64,000 nt of DNA from Frankia sp. QA3 (lineage in GTDB: Bacteria > Actinomycetota > Actinomycetes > Frankiales > Frankiaceae): positions 1,559,234 through 1,623,233 of the forward strand of contig NZ_CM001489.1 in NCBI RefSeq assembly GCF_000262465.1. Direction: 5' to 3'. Position numbers and translations under genes: made by a program. Positions 16,659-24,430 of this stretch are shown here, one piece after another. Numbering within the stretch: the stretch's first letter is position 1; the number at the start of each line of letters is the position of its first letter. The notes under the pieces were generated by a model, which searched no databases, had not been told where the DNA came from, and saw nothing but the letters and a program-made list of their open reading frames with translations.

Positions 16659-17126
16659 TTAATCCGCGGGCAGCACGCTCAGCCCGGCCGACCACAGCGG
16701 CAGCGGCGGCGGCGGGCAGGGGTGCTCGACGATCCCGCGCTCGGCGAGGTACGTGCGCCAGGCGGTCTTGTCCAGGAACGGATGCCCGACCCCCATGATC
16801 ACCCCGTACATCTCGCAGCCCTCGGGCCCGGCCTCCCAGGGGCCGAAGGTGTCGCCGTACTCGAGCATGATGTGCGCGCCGGGACCGCAGACATGCGTGC
16901 CGTCCGAGACCTGCCCGCGGGTGACGAAGATCGAGTGATCCCCGTGGTGGCCGTGCCGGGGCGTGATCGCGCCGGGATCCCACTTGTTGTAGAAGCAGAC
17001 GTAGCGCGGCGAGAGCTGGATCCACGCCTCCTGAATTCGCGCGATCCGCCCGTCCGGATACTCCAGCCGGGTCACGTCGAACCAGTGCGCGTCATCCAGG
17101 AATTTTACAACCGGTCCACCGTACAT
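16659..17126 (-). CDS. Cupin-domain protein
   Basis: 155 aa if started at the ATG at 17126; a TTG at 17159 would add 11 residues and the ribosome-binding site does not decide. The core is ITPRHGHHGDHSIFVTRGQV, then GPGAHIMLEYGDTFGPWEAG, matching cupin motifs 1 and 2 with a His-rich metal site. Such proteins bind a metal and act as dioxygenases, isomerases or sensors; no specific function can be given. It is convergent with the P450 group and lies at the left border of the lower-GC island. Confidence 0.8.
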   Translation of the reverse strand: MYGGPVVKFLDDAHWFDVTRLEYPDGRIARIQEAWIQLSPRYVCFYNKWDPGAITPRHGHHGDHSIFVTRGQVSDGTHVCGPGAHIMLEYGDTFGPWEAGPEGCEMYGVIMGVGHPFLDKTAWRTYLAERGIVEHPCPPPPLPLWSAGLSVLPAD

Positions 17127-17259
17127 CTCCTGGCCCCGCTTTCCGTGGCAACAATGCAAAAACTGATCGAATATTAACGCGGAGCATTGCCTGCAGCCAG
17201 GGATCGGTCATCCATCTGCCGATTCGTGCTGCGTCCCAGTGCTACTTTCACGGGGCCGG

Positions 17260-17412
17260 TCAATCGATGGCTCTAGTCGGTTGGGCTGGCCATTCGCGGG
17301 TGAGGATGGAGTAGAGGAGGCTGTCGCGGCAGACGCCGCTGGTCTGGACGTGGTCGCGTCTCCCCTCAACGTTGCGTAGTGCCGTCCAGGCGCGTGCTTC
17401 GCCCAGAGGAGC
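17260..17412 (-). pseudogene. C-terminal remnant of a GNAT-family N-acetyltransferase
   Basis: Reading directly on from the stop of the 21-codon ORF gives ALRNVEGRRDHVQTS then RDSLLYSILTREWP and a stop. This resembles the tail of RimJ/RimL-type acetyltransferases, but no acetyl-CoA loop or N-terminal domain remains upstream. It marks decay at the edge of the island. The assignment rests on a short pattern only. Confidence 0.4.
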
Positions 17413-17478
17413 TCAACGGTCGCCGGTGCCGCCGCCTCCGCCAGCGCCGGAACGGGAGTAGATCTGGGTGATGGGCAT
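17413..17478 (-). CDS. Small glycine-rich ORF, 21 aa
   Basis: A 21-codon ORF with ATG at 17478 that begins MPITQIYSRS and ends GAGGGGGTGDR. The ribosome-binding site GAAGAGGAG is very strong and well spaced and overlaps the end of the upstream GT-B-like gene, whose stop is 17 bp before this start, so the two are probably co-translated. The sequence has five consecutive glycines and no hydrophobic segment. It could be a peptide substrate or precursor, a regulatory peptide, or a chance ORF; the ribosome-binding site and position argue against chance. No family is recognised. Confidence 0.5.
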   Translation of the reverse strand: MPITQIYSRSGAGGGGGTGDR

Positions 17479-17495
17479 GTCTGATTTCTCCTCTT

Positions 17496-18653
17496 CTAGC
17501 GTCCGTCGGTCACCTGTCGAGTCGAGTTGGTGATTCTTAGCAGGCGGAGACACTCCGTGCGCAGCAGGTCGGCGGACCTGCCCGGGACGGAGGTGACACG
17601 TCGGGCGACCGGGGCGCTGGGACGCGCCGTCCAGTCGAACTGGGCCGCCAGAGGCACAGCCGGATCCAGGACTCTGCCGTACCGGACGACGGCCTCACCC
17701 AGCGAGTTCGGTATGGCGGCGGATACCGGGCTGGCCAAGTACACCGCTTTCCCGGTGGCTGCGGCGTAGGCGGTCAGTGCACCGTGGTCACCCACGATGT
17801 AGTCTGCTGCCGCAGCAGAGACTTGCCAGGGCTGCTCAGGACGTAGGAATCGTACCTTGGTGCGCACCACGGACCCAGCCCACGCCAGCACCTGGCGTCT
17901 CCCATGCCATACCCAAACGTCCGGGTGCAGGTGGCAGACCAACCGGTCGCTCCGTGTCGGCGGATCCATGGCGATCCGCCTGAGCAGGGCCGGTGTTCTA
18001 CCGAGCAGAGAGTCCGGTCCCCGAGTCGACACCACGAGACCCAGTCGCTGGTCGTGGGGGATCCCCAGCTGCTCCCGGTAGGCGTCTCGGTGGGCGAGGG
18101 CACCGAGCAGATGGTCATATGTGGGGTCGCCGACGACGGTGGCGCATCGTCCGCTGTTCGGCGAAGCGGCCCTTAGCGCGGCGACGGCTGCGTCGTGCGG
18201 CAAGCCGATGACCACGGCGTCGAAGTCATCCGCCCGTTGGCGGAGCAAGCCGTTAAGGGCCGGGATGCAGCGCCTGCCGTTGTGGTCGACGATTTCACCC
18301 CGCGTAGACACCTCAGGTAGCAGCAACAACGCTCCACGCAGTGTGCCGATGCTGGTTGGACTGGCTGCAATCACTAGATCGAACCGCTCGTTGACCGCGC
18401 ATTCCCAAGGGGTGGTGAGGGCGTCTGCGGCGGCGAGGAAGTCCACGACCCTGTTGTCGGCGGGCCCCGGAGGCTGGGTGAACACGACCTGGACACCTGG
18501 TTCGTCCTCGACAGCGCGTGCTGCCGCGAGTAGCCGCTCGCCCGCCGCGACGCTGTGCACGACAACCAGCGCCACCCGTCGTACCCTATACGTCTGCACT
18601 CCGCTTGTGGCTGACCACCACGGCGTCAAGCTGTGCAGATTCCGCAACCCCAT
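17496..18653 (-). CDS. GT-B-fold-like protein of unknown function
   Basis: 385 aa from an ATG after a strong AGGAGGG ribosome-binding site; the longer open frame upstream is not conserved-looking. The protein looks like two Rossmann-type halves: RRVALVVVHSVAAGERLLAAA with DLVIAASPTSIG in the first, and LGLVVSTRGPDSLLGRTP, CHLHPDVWVWHG and YIVGDHGALTAYAAATGKAVYLA in the second. The latter resembles the C-terminal nucleotide-sugar or CDP-glycerol site of GT-B transferases. No signal peptide or membrane helix is seen. It is divergent from the AfsR-like gene and followed by the 21-codon ORF. A role in glycosylation or glycerophosphate transfer is a structural guess. Confidence 0.7.
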   Translation of the reverse strand: MGLRNLHSLTPWWSATSGVQTYRVRRVALVVVHSVAAGERLLAAARAVEDEPGVQVVFTQPPGPADNRVVDFLAAADALTTPWECAVNERFDLVIAASPTSIGTLRGALLLLPEVSTRGEIVDHNGRRCIPALNGLLRQRADDFDAVVIGLPHDAAVAALRAASPNSGRCATVVGDPTYDHLLGALAHRDAYREQLGIPHDQRLGLVVSTRGPDSLLGRTPALLRRIAMDPPTRSDRLVCHLHPDVWVWHGRRQVLAWAGSVVRTKVRFLRPEQPWQVSAAAADYIVGDHGALTAYAAATGKAVYLASPVSAAIPNSLGEAVVRYGRVLDPAVPLAAQFDWTARPSAPVARRVTSVPGRSADLLRTECLRLLRITNSTRQVTDGR

Positions 18654-18784
18654 CTTGTCTTCCCTCCTACGCAGTGATTCGGACAAGGGCAGTGTGGTTG
18701 CCGGGTGTGGGGGAACTGTGGGGAAAGCGTGGAGACCCGGATTGGGGCTGCGGAAGGGCACGCGGTCTGGTTCACTTGACTGTG

Positions 18785-21541
18785 ATGAACGAGCCCTCGA
18801 TCGATCTGCAGGTCCTCGGTAGCGTGCGACTACTGGTGGATGGCATGCCGGTGCGGCTGGAGCCACGCCAGCTCACTGTGCTGGCTATCGCTGCAGTCTC
18901 CGGCGGCAAGGTTGGTTTCGGTGAACTGGGCAGCCGCTTCGGGACGGATTCCGCAGCGACCCTGCGTTCCTACGGCGCGAAGCTGCGGGCACGCGCAGGC
19001 GTCGAGCTGGTGAAGAAAAATGAGCGTTCGATTCTGCGACTAGCGCTAGGCTCGAAGGAGGTCGACCTCTGGCGGTTTCGCGACAAGCTCGTCGAAGCGA
19101 AGGGACTGCCAGTGCACCGGAAATTGCCTCTTCTCATCGCGGCCGCAGAGTTATGGCAAGGGCCCCCGCTGGCCGACCTTGACCCGCAGTGGATAGGCCA
19201 AGAGACAGCGGGGCTGCGAGCCGAGGGGCGTCGGTTCTTTGTGGATTTGATCAGGATCTGCATGGAACAGGAAGGTGCGGAAAAAGCCGCCGCGTACGCG
19301 GAGCGTGCCAACGAGCTGTTCATGGACGACGGTGAGATCCGGTCTGCGCTCTGGCACATGTGGGCCCGGTGCGGTCGAGTACAGGCCATCATCGATGACC
19401 TGCATAGACGCGAAGAGGCGTCCAGCAAGTCGGGTCCGCCGCCCGCCGCATTGCGTGCGGAGGCCGAGCCGCTCATAGATCAGGCGCGGCTGGTGGCCAA
19501 GGCAGTGCCGGTGGGATCGCCACAGCAACTGCCGCCCGTCCAGACGGACTTGCGAGGTCGGGATTTCGACCTCGCTGTGCTGGGGGAGCTGATCGCCCCG
19601 GACGGCGCGGTCCGGGTCGTCACCGTCTGCGGACTTGGCGGCCTGGGCAAGACGGAGCTGGCGGTGCATTGGGCGCACAGCGCAGCCGAGCACTTCCCAG
19701 ACGGGGTCCTCTTCGCCGACATGAGGGGCTTTTCCCCGGCAGGTCCAGAAGTGGAGCCCGCAGTCGTGCTGACGGGGTTCGCCAAGGCTCTAGGCATCCC
19801 GGGAGTCGACGTGGGCGGTGGTGACGTGCTGGCCGCGTACCGGACGGCGGTGAACACTCGCGCTGTGCTGGTCGTCATCGACAACGCTCGCGACCATCGG
19901 CACGCCGCGGACCTGGTAGCGGCGGGCGAGCGCAGCCGCACGATCATCACGACACGGGCGACAGTCACCGCCCCGGCCGTCGCGGGCGGAAAGGTGCTGC
20001 CTTTGCGTCCAATCGCGCTGGAGGCGTGCCTGGCCGTGCTGCGCGAGGCTGTCGGTGCCGCCCGGGTCGATGGGGAGCCCTTTGCGGCCCGAGATCTTAT
20101 GAAAGCATGCGAGGGAATTCCGCTAGCGGTCAAACTCGTCACGGCACAGGCCCGCCTCAACTCGGGGTCCATCCTGAAAATGCTCCTTGCGAGGCTGGGC
20201 TCGCCGGCCGCGCTGCTGGGCGCTAAACCCGACGGGGAAACGGCATTGCGTGATTCGCTGAGCTTGTCCTACGCGCCGCTCTCACCTGCGGCAGCGGGGG
20301 TGCTGCAAGTCATCGCAATTCATCCTGGGCCCACTGTCGATCTGGATGTCGTCGTCTTCCTGTCCGGTCTCCCGGGGCACGCAGCGCACGACGCCATCGA
20401 TGAACTCCTACGCGGTAGTCTGCTGGACCCTTTGCCGAATAACCGGTTCCGCCTGCACGACCTGGTTCGGGCGTTCGCGTTGGAGCGCGCGACCGAGGAC
20501 CGGGAAGAACTGGGCCTAGCTGAAGTGCGGGAACGGCTGCTGGGATGGTTGCTGGCAGCCGCTCGTCGGTGCGACCGCGCACTCCGCTCGGGCCGGGAGC
20601 TCCCAGACGACCTCATCGCGGACGAGGGCGCACCGCTTCCCGCTCCCACAGACGAGGCCGGTGGGACGGATTGGTTCAACCGCGAGCATGACACCCTGCT
20701 AGCGGTGCTGGAATCGTCGGATTTCGCGCCGTTGTCGGCCTACCGATGGCGCCTGCCGCTGGCGTTGTGCTCCTACCATGTCCGCAACGGCCCCTGGCTC
20801 ACTGCGGAACGTCTGTTAATCTTGGCTTGCAAGATCGAAAAAGGCGAGTTGGATGGGCGGGAACGCGTTCGGTACCAAGCCGTTTGCCACCGTGTTCTGG
20901 GCAACCTTCAGCGAAAGCTGCACAAGACCGGTACGGCGGAGCTTAATCTGAGGACCTCGATCGACCTTGCTATAAGCATCGACGAGTTACTTGAGGTAGC
21001 CAATGGGCATCAGCAGATGGGTGTCCTCCGGGAGGACATGGGGCAGTGGGAGGAGGCGCGTCACCATGCGACGACAGCGGGACGCATCTACGCGGACCTA
21101 GGGGACGAGCGTGGCGTGGCAGCCACTCTTCCCACCGAGATCCACTGCCACCTCGAGCTGGGGGAACCGGAACACGCGGTCGAGCGAGAGGCGGTCGCCG
21201 TCGAGGTGATGGCGCGAGCAAGCACCCCTTACAACCAGGGGGCTCTCCATCGTGTCCTGATGAGGTGTCACATGCTGTTGGAGAATTACACCGACGCCGT
21301 CGCCCACGGGGAGGCGGCACGTGCCTGCTACGTCGACTCCGGGGCGCGGATCAACGAGGCGCGGGTGCTCGCCGGGCTGGCCCAGGCATACCGTGCAGCG
21401 GGGCATACTGAGGACGAGCGGGACGCGTTGCTGAGCTGCCTGGCCATCTATCGGCAGGTGTCGCAGACGGACGCCGAGGACAAGCAGATAATCAAGGCTG
21501 CGGAGAATCGGATCAAGAAAGCGGTCAAAGGCGGTGAGTGA
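18785..21541 (+). CDS. AfsR-like BTAD / NB-ARC / TPR protein
   Basis: About 918 aa from ATG at 18785, preceded directly by an in-frame GTG at 18782; no clear ribosome-binding site, so the mRNA may be leaderless. Order of domains: winged-helix plus bacterial transcriptional activation domain (about 1-240; LQVLGSVRLLVDGMPVRL start), NB-ARC ATPase (about 265-560; P-loop GLGGLGKT at 283-290, Walker B LVVIDNARD, then CEGIPLAV), and a C-terminal TPR region. This is the layout of AfsR/SARP-family regulators, STAND-type switches that oligomerise on a signal. It is divergent from the GT-B-like gene by 131 bp and converges on the pPIWI-RE gene with 4 bp between stops. It may regulate either neighbour. 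Confidence 0.88.
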   Translation: MNEPSIDLQVLGSVRLLVDGMPVRLEPRQLTVLAIAAVSGGKVGFGELGSRFGTDSAATLRSYGAKLRARAGVELVKKNERSILRLALGSKEVDLWRFRDKLVEAKGLPVHRKLPLLIAAAELWQGPPLADLDPQWIGQETAGLRAEGRRFFVDLIRICMEQEGAEKAAAYAERANELFMDDGEIRSALWHMWARCGRVQAIIDDLHRREEASSKSGPPPAALRAEAEPLIDQARLVAKAVPVGSPQQLPPVQTDLRGRDFDLAVLGELIAPDGAVRVVTVCGLGGLGKTELAVHWAHSAAEHFPDGVLFADMRGFSPAGPEVEPAVVLTGFAKALGIPGVDVGGGDVLAAYRTAVNTRAVLVVIDNARDHRHAADLVAAGERSRTIITTRATVTAPAVAGGKVLPLRPIALEACLAVLREAVGAARVDGEPFAARDLMKACEGIPLAVKLVTAQARLNSGSILKMLLARLGSPAALLGAKPDGETALRDSLSLSYAPLSPAAAGVLQVIAIHPGPTVDLDVVVFLSGLPGHAAHDAIDELLRGSLLDPLPNNRFRLHDLVRAFALERATEDREELGLAEVRERLLGWLLAAARRCDRALRSGRELPDDLIADEGAPLPAPTDEAGGTDWFNREHDTLLAVLESSDFAPLSAYRWRLPLALCSYHVRNGPWLTAERLLILACKIEKGELDGRERVRYQAVCHRVLGNLQRKLHKTGTAELNLRTSIDLAISIDELLEVANGHQQMGVLREDMGQWEEARHHATTAGRIYADLGDERGVAATLPTEIHCHLELGEPEHAVEREAVAVEVMARASTPYNQGALHRVLMRCHMLLENYTDAVAHGEAARACYVDSGARINEARVLAGLAQAYRAAGHTEDERDALLSCLAIYRQVSQTDAEDKQIIKAAENRIKKAVKGGE

Positions 21542-21545
21542 GGGC

Positions 21546-24428
21546 TCAGGGCTCTGGGACACTGGCGGGTAGATCGTCCGGCGACTCGGGGTCAGGCGCG
21601 GCCTCCTCATCCACCTCCCACATTGGCAGGATGTACTCCTGTGCTTTCTGGGCAAGATGCAGCGGCAACGGTCGACGGAGCGCGTTGCGATAGTCAGGCG
21701 CTTGCCTCAGCTGGTGGACGGCCATCGCCAGAGCGCGTGGATCGTCGCCTTCACTGGGATGGCAGGCGAGCACCGCGATCTCCACAAGGCCGGGGTTCCA
21801 CGCGGATCGGTCGATATCGATGGTCCACTGCCCGGCACGCTTGCCCGTGCGGATGCTCCTACCGTTCAACTTGTGTGCCTCCACCGCGGACCTCATCGCA
21901 GTGGAAGCTTTTGATGTGGTGCTGTAGAAGATCCTGCAATCTTCCTGATCACCACTCTCCCAGAGGTCGGCGGGAAGGCCGTTCACGCCTTCGGAACTGG
22001 CGACACCCCACCACGGAGGAGTCTCCCGTTGGTCCCCGGTGCGCAGCCTCACCAGTCGTAGCCAGGAGTTCGGGCGACCTGCGGGTGCGGCACCGGTACG
22101 GATGAGGTCCCGCTCCACCCGGCCGTCCTGCACCCACGTCCACGAACGCCTGATGTTCTGCGCATCGACGAGGAGAACGGTGGGCCTTCCACGCACCTGA
22201 TCCGAGTTGAGCACCCGTTGGAGAAACTCCTCTGTGGCGACACGCTGTTCCTCCAAGTCTCGTGACCAGTCGAACCACGGCGTGTCGTCTTCATCTGCAT
22301 CGGCCATGTCGTGGTCCGAGACCGCGGCGAGGGCCGGCAGCCGGGTCAGGTAGCGTGAATACGCCGTCCAAGCCCCCAGTCCGCCGATCGCCTCGGCATC
22401 CCAGCCCAGCACCGCATTCGGTCCGTCGCTCCCAGGACGCACCAGCACTGCGACCGGGAACTTACCTTTGGCCGAGTACGCGGTGCTGCCGCGAGCTTTC
22501 GTCGCCATCCAGACAGCGAGATATTGGGTCTGTGCTCGTAGGCCGGCCGGGATGTCGGTGAGCGGAACGACTGTGGCGCCCAGTTGCCGAATCGCGTCCA
22601 TCCAGGAGGACTCGGCTGCAGAGGGCAGCGACTTCGCTGCGCGCGACGATCCGGGGGAAACAATGAACTGAGTGGCCACCCCGCTGTCCGCCGCGCCGAG
22701 CCGCAGTGCGAACTTGGGATCGTCCAAGCTGCGGAACACCTTCTTGCCCAGGATCTCGACGATCGCAACCGAGGGTACCGTCGCGTTCGCGCCGTCTTTG
22801 GCCAAGAAATCACTCATATCCGCGCGACGCTTGCGGATCGCTTGGGCGGCCCGGTCGGCTCGACCCTTGACGGGTTGGTGGGCCACTCCTAGGCTGTCCG
22901 CCAAACCGTTGTCCATGCGCAGGCAGTGCAGCGTCACCGCCAACTCCGGTGTGTGCCACTTCAGCATAATGGGATTCCCGCGGCCGCTGCGGTCGTGGGC
23001 CTGCACGGTCACCTGGCTTGCTCCACCGTCGCCGTCAAGGCCGAGTACCGTCGCGAGGGCGGCGACCACCGCGTCTCGGACCTGTTCCGAACGCCACAGC
23101 AACCGGGCGGCAAACTCCGGAGCGCCGGACCACTCCGTGCAGAGCAGAGCCAGCGACGCGCGACGACTGCGCTGGAGCGCGATCTTGGCCGCGGCGGTGC
23201 GTTCAGAGGAGCCCCCTTGTCGGGCATTGGTCGGTTTGGCGGCGGGTAACGGTGATCTGGTCAGGTCGCCAACACGGACCAGGTCCGGTGCGAACGCCTG
23301 CTCGGCCCACTCGACCAGGCGCGATCGCTCGTGCGACATGTACCCGACGCCCACGCCATGCTCACCCATGTGCGTGTTGTGGACGACCAGCGCGTCGACC
23401 TCTTGATCTCCCCCGAACCACCGCTGCGGATCGCTGAGGAGGCTCGCCAGTTCAGGGAAGAGGCGGTTGCTCGACGCCAGCCGCTTCATCAGAAGCGCGG
23501 GATCTCCGGTCCGCCACATGTGCTCGTCTCCGCGTTTGACGACGTGCGCCACGCTGTAACGGTCGCTGGCCGGAACGCCGGGAAGCCATGGCTGCAAAGG
23601 GCGCAGGTACACGGCGCTACCCCGACGGAAGCCCAGCCGCAAAAGTCCGGTCTTCGGGTCAGGATGCGTAGCCCATCGGCGCACGCTGAAATGCACATGT
23701 ACGCGGGGACGAGGGTGAAACGGCATCGTCTGCAGGGTGACGTTGACGACCACCGAGAACCACCATCGGAGGCCCTTCTTGCCCTCATGGTGGAGGGGCT
23801 GCGACATTAGCTCGGCCCCCTGTGAGCGGGCGCGTCGCGCCACCGAGCGGAACCGCAGGGCATGCTCACCGGAGTCGTAGAGCGTCAGCTCCTGGATGCG
23901 CCTGGCGAAATGCTGGGTTGTGAGCAGGTACTGCACATCTGTCGGCTGCGCGGTTCCGCCGCTGCTGAGATCGCACCCCAGTAGCGGGACATCCTGTCGA
24001 CGCCAGACGGGAGCATGGACGCGCAGAGCGTCGCATACCTGGGCGACCGCCTTGGCGTGCTCAGGTTCTGGTTGCAGTTCCTCGATCCAGTAGTCCAGGA
24101 CCCGCAGCAGGACCGGCACCGGCAGCGGCCCACCAGGCTGATCTACCGGGCAGTACAGCCACACCCTCGGTTCGGCGGCGGTCGCGGCCGCCGCCGCGCG
24201 AGGTAGCACCCCAAGACGCAGATCCAGGGCTTGCAGCAGAGAGTCCAGGCGACTGGTCGGCGGTACCAATGCGCGGGCGCGGCCCTTTCGGGTGAGGTTG
24301 TAGAGGTCGAGCACCCGCGTGGCGACCTGCTCGGGGAACTCCAACGTGTGAAAGCCGACGGTGAGCCCGTGCTGGTCTCCGGCGGGCTCGTACGCAGCCC
24401 GGCGGATCGCCGTGTAGCGCTCAGCCAT
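21546..24428 (-). CDS. pPIWI-RE Argonaute-like protein
   Basis: 960 aa from ATG at 24428, two bases after the helicase stop. The N-terminal third matches the pPIWI_RE_X (DUF3962) region, e.g. LRWWFSVVVNVTLQTMPF followed by HVHFSVRRW. A MID-like middle follows, and a C-terminal RNase H-type PIWI module has PTVLLVDAQNIR, RIFYSTTSKAS, NPGLVEIAVL and HQLRQAPDY with the PLPLHLAQKAQEY ending. The Glu in VEI and Arg in HQLR fit the residues that name the family. pPIWI-RE proteins are predicted to use nucleic-acid guides or R-loops against plasmids or phages; function is inferred from genomics. It is the last gene of the four-gene operon. Confidence 0.85.
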   Translation of the reverse strand: MAERYTAIRRAAYEPAGDQHGLTVGFHTLEFPEQVATRVLDLYNLTRKGRARALVPPTSRLDSLLQALDLRLGVLPRAAAAATAAEPRVWLYCPVDQPGGPLPVPVLLRVLDYWIEELQPEPEHAKAVAQVCDALRVHAPVWRRQDVPLLGCDLSSGGTAQPTDVQYLLTTQHFARRIQELTLYDSGEHALRFRSVARRARSQGAELMSQPLHHEGKKGLRWWFSVVVNVTLQTMPFHPRPRVHVHFSVRRWATHPDPKTGLLRLGFRRGSAVYLRPLQPWLPGVPASDRYSVAHVVKRGDEHMWRTGDPALLMKRLASSNRLFPELASLLSDPQRWFGGDQEVDALVVHNTHMGEHGVGVGYMSHERSRLVEWAEQAFAPDLVRVGDLTRSPLPAAKPTNARQGGSSERTAAAKIALQRSRRASLALLCTEWSGAPEFAARLLWRSEQVRDAVVAALATVLGLDGDGGASQVTVQAHDRSGRGNPIMLKWHTPELAVTLHCLRMDNGLADSLGVAHQPVKGRADRAAQAIRKRRADMSDFLAKDGANATVPSVAIVEILGKKVFRSLDDPKFALRLGAADSGVATQFIVSPGSSRAAKSLPSAAESSWMDAIRQLGATVVPLTDIPAGLRAQTQYLAVWMATKARGSTAYSAKGKFPVAVLVRPGSDGPNAVLGWDAEAIGGLGAWTAYSRYLTRLPALAAVSDHDMADADEDDTPWFDWSRDLEEQRVATEEFLQRVLNSDQVRGRPTVLLVDAQNIRRSWTWVQDGRVERDLIRTGAAPAGRPNSWLRLVRLRTGDQRETPPWWGVASSEGVNGLPADLWESGDQEDCRIFYSTTSKASTAMRSAVEAHKLNGRSIRTGKRAGQWTIDIDRSAWNPGLVEIAVLACHPSEGDDPRALAMAVHQLRQAPDYRNALRRPLPLHLAQKAQEYILPMWEVDEEAAPDPESPDDLPASVPEP

Positions 24429-24430
24429 GG

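Noticed and set aside
18518..18784. Upstream extension of the AfsR-like protein to 18518
   Set aside because: The added residues are low-complexity and would overlap the divergent GT-B-like gene; the conserved BTAD start follows the ATG at 18785.
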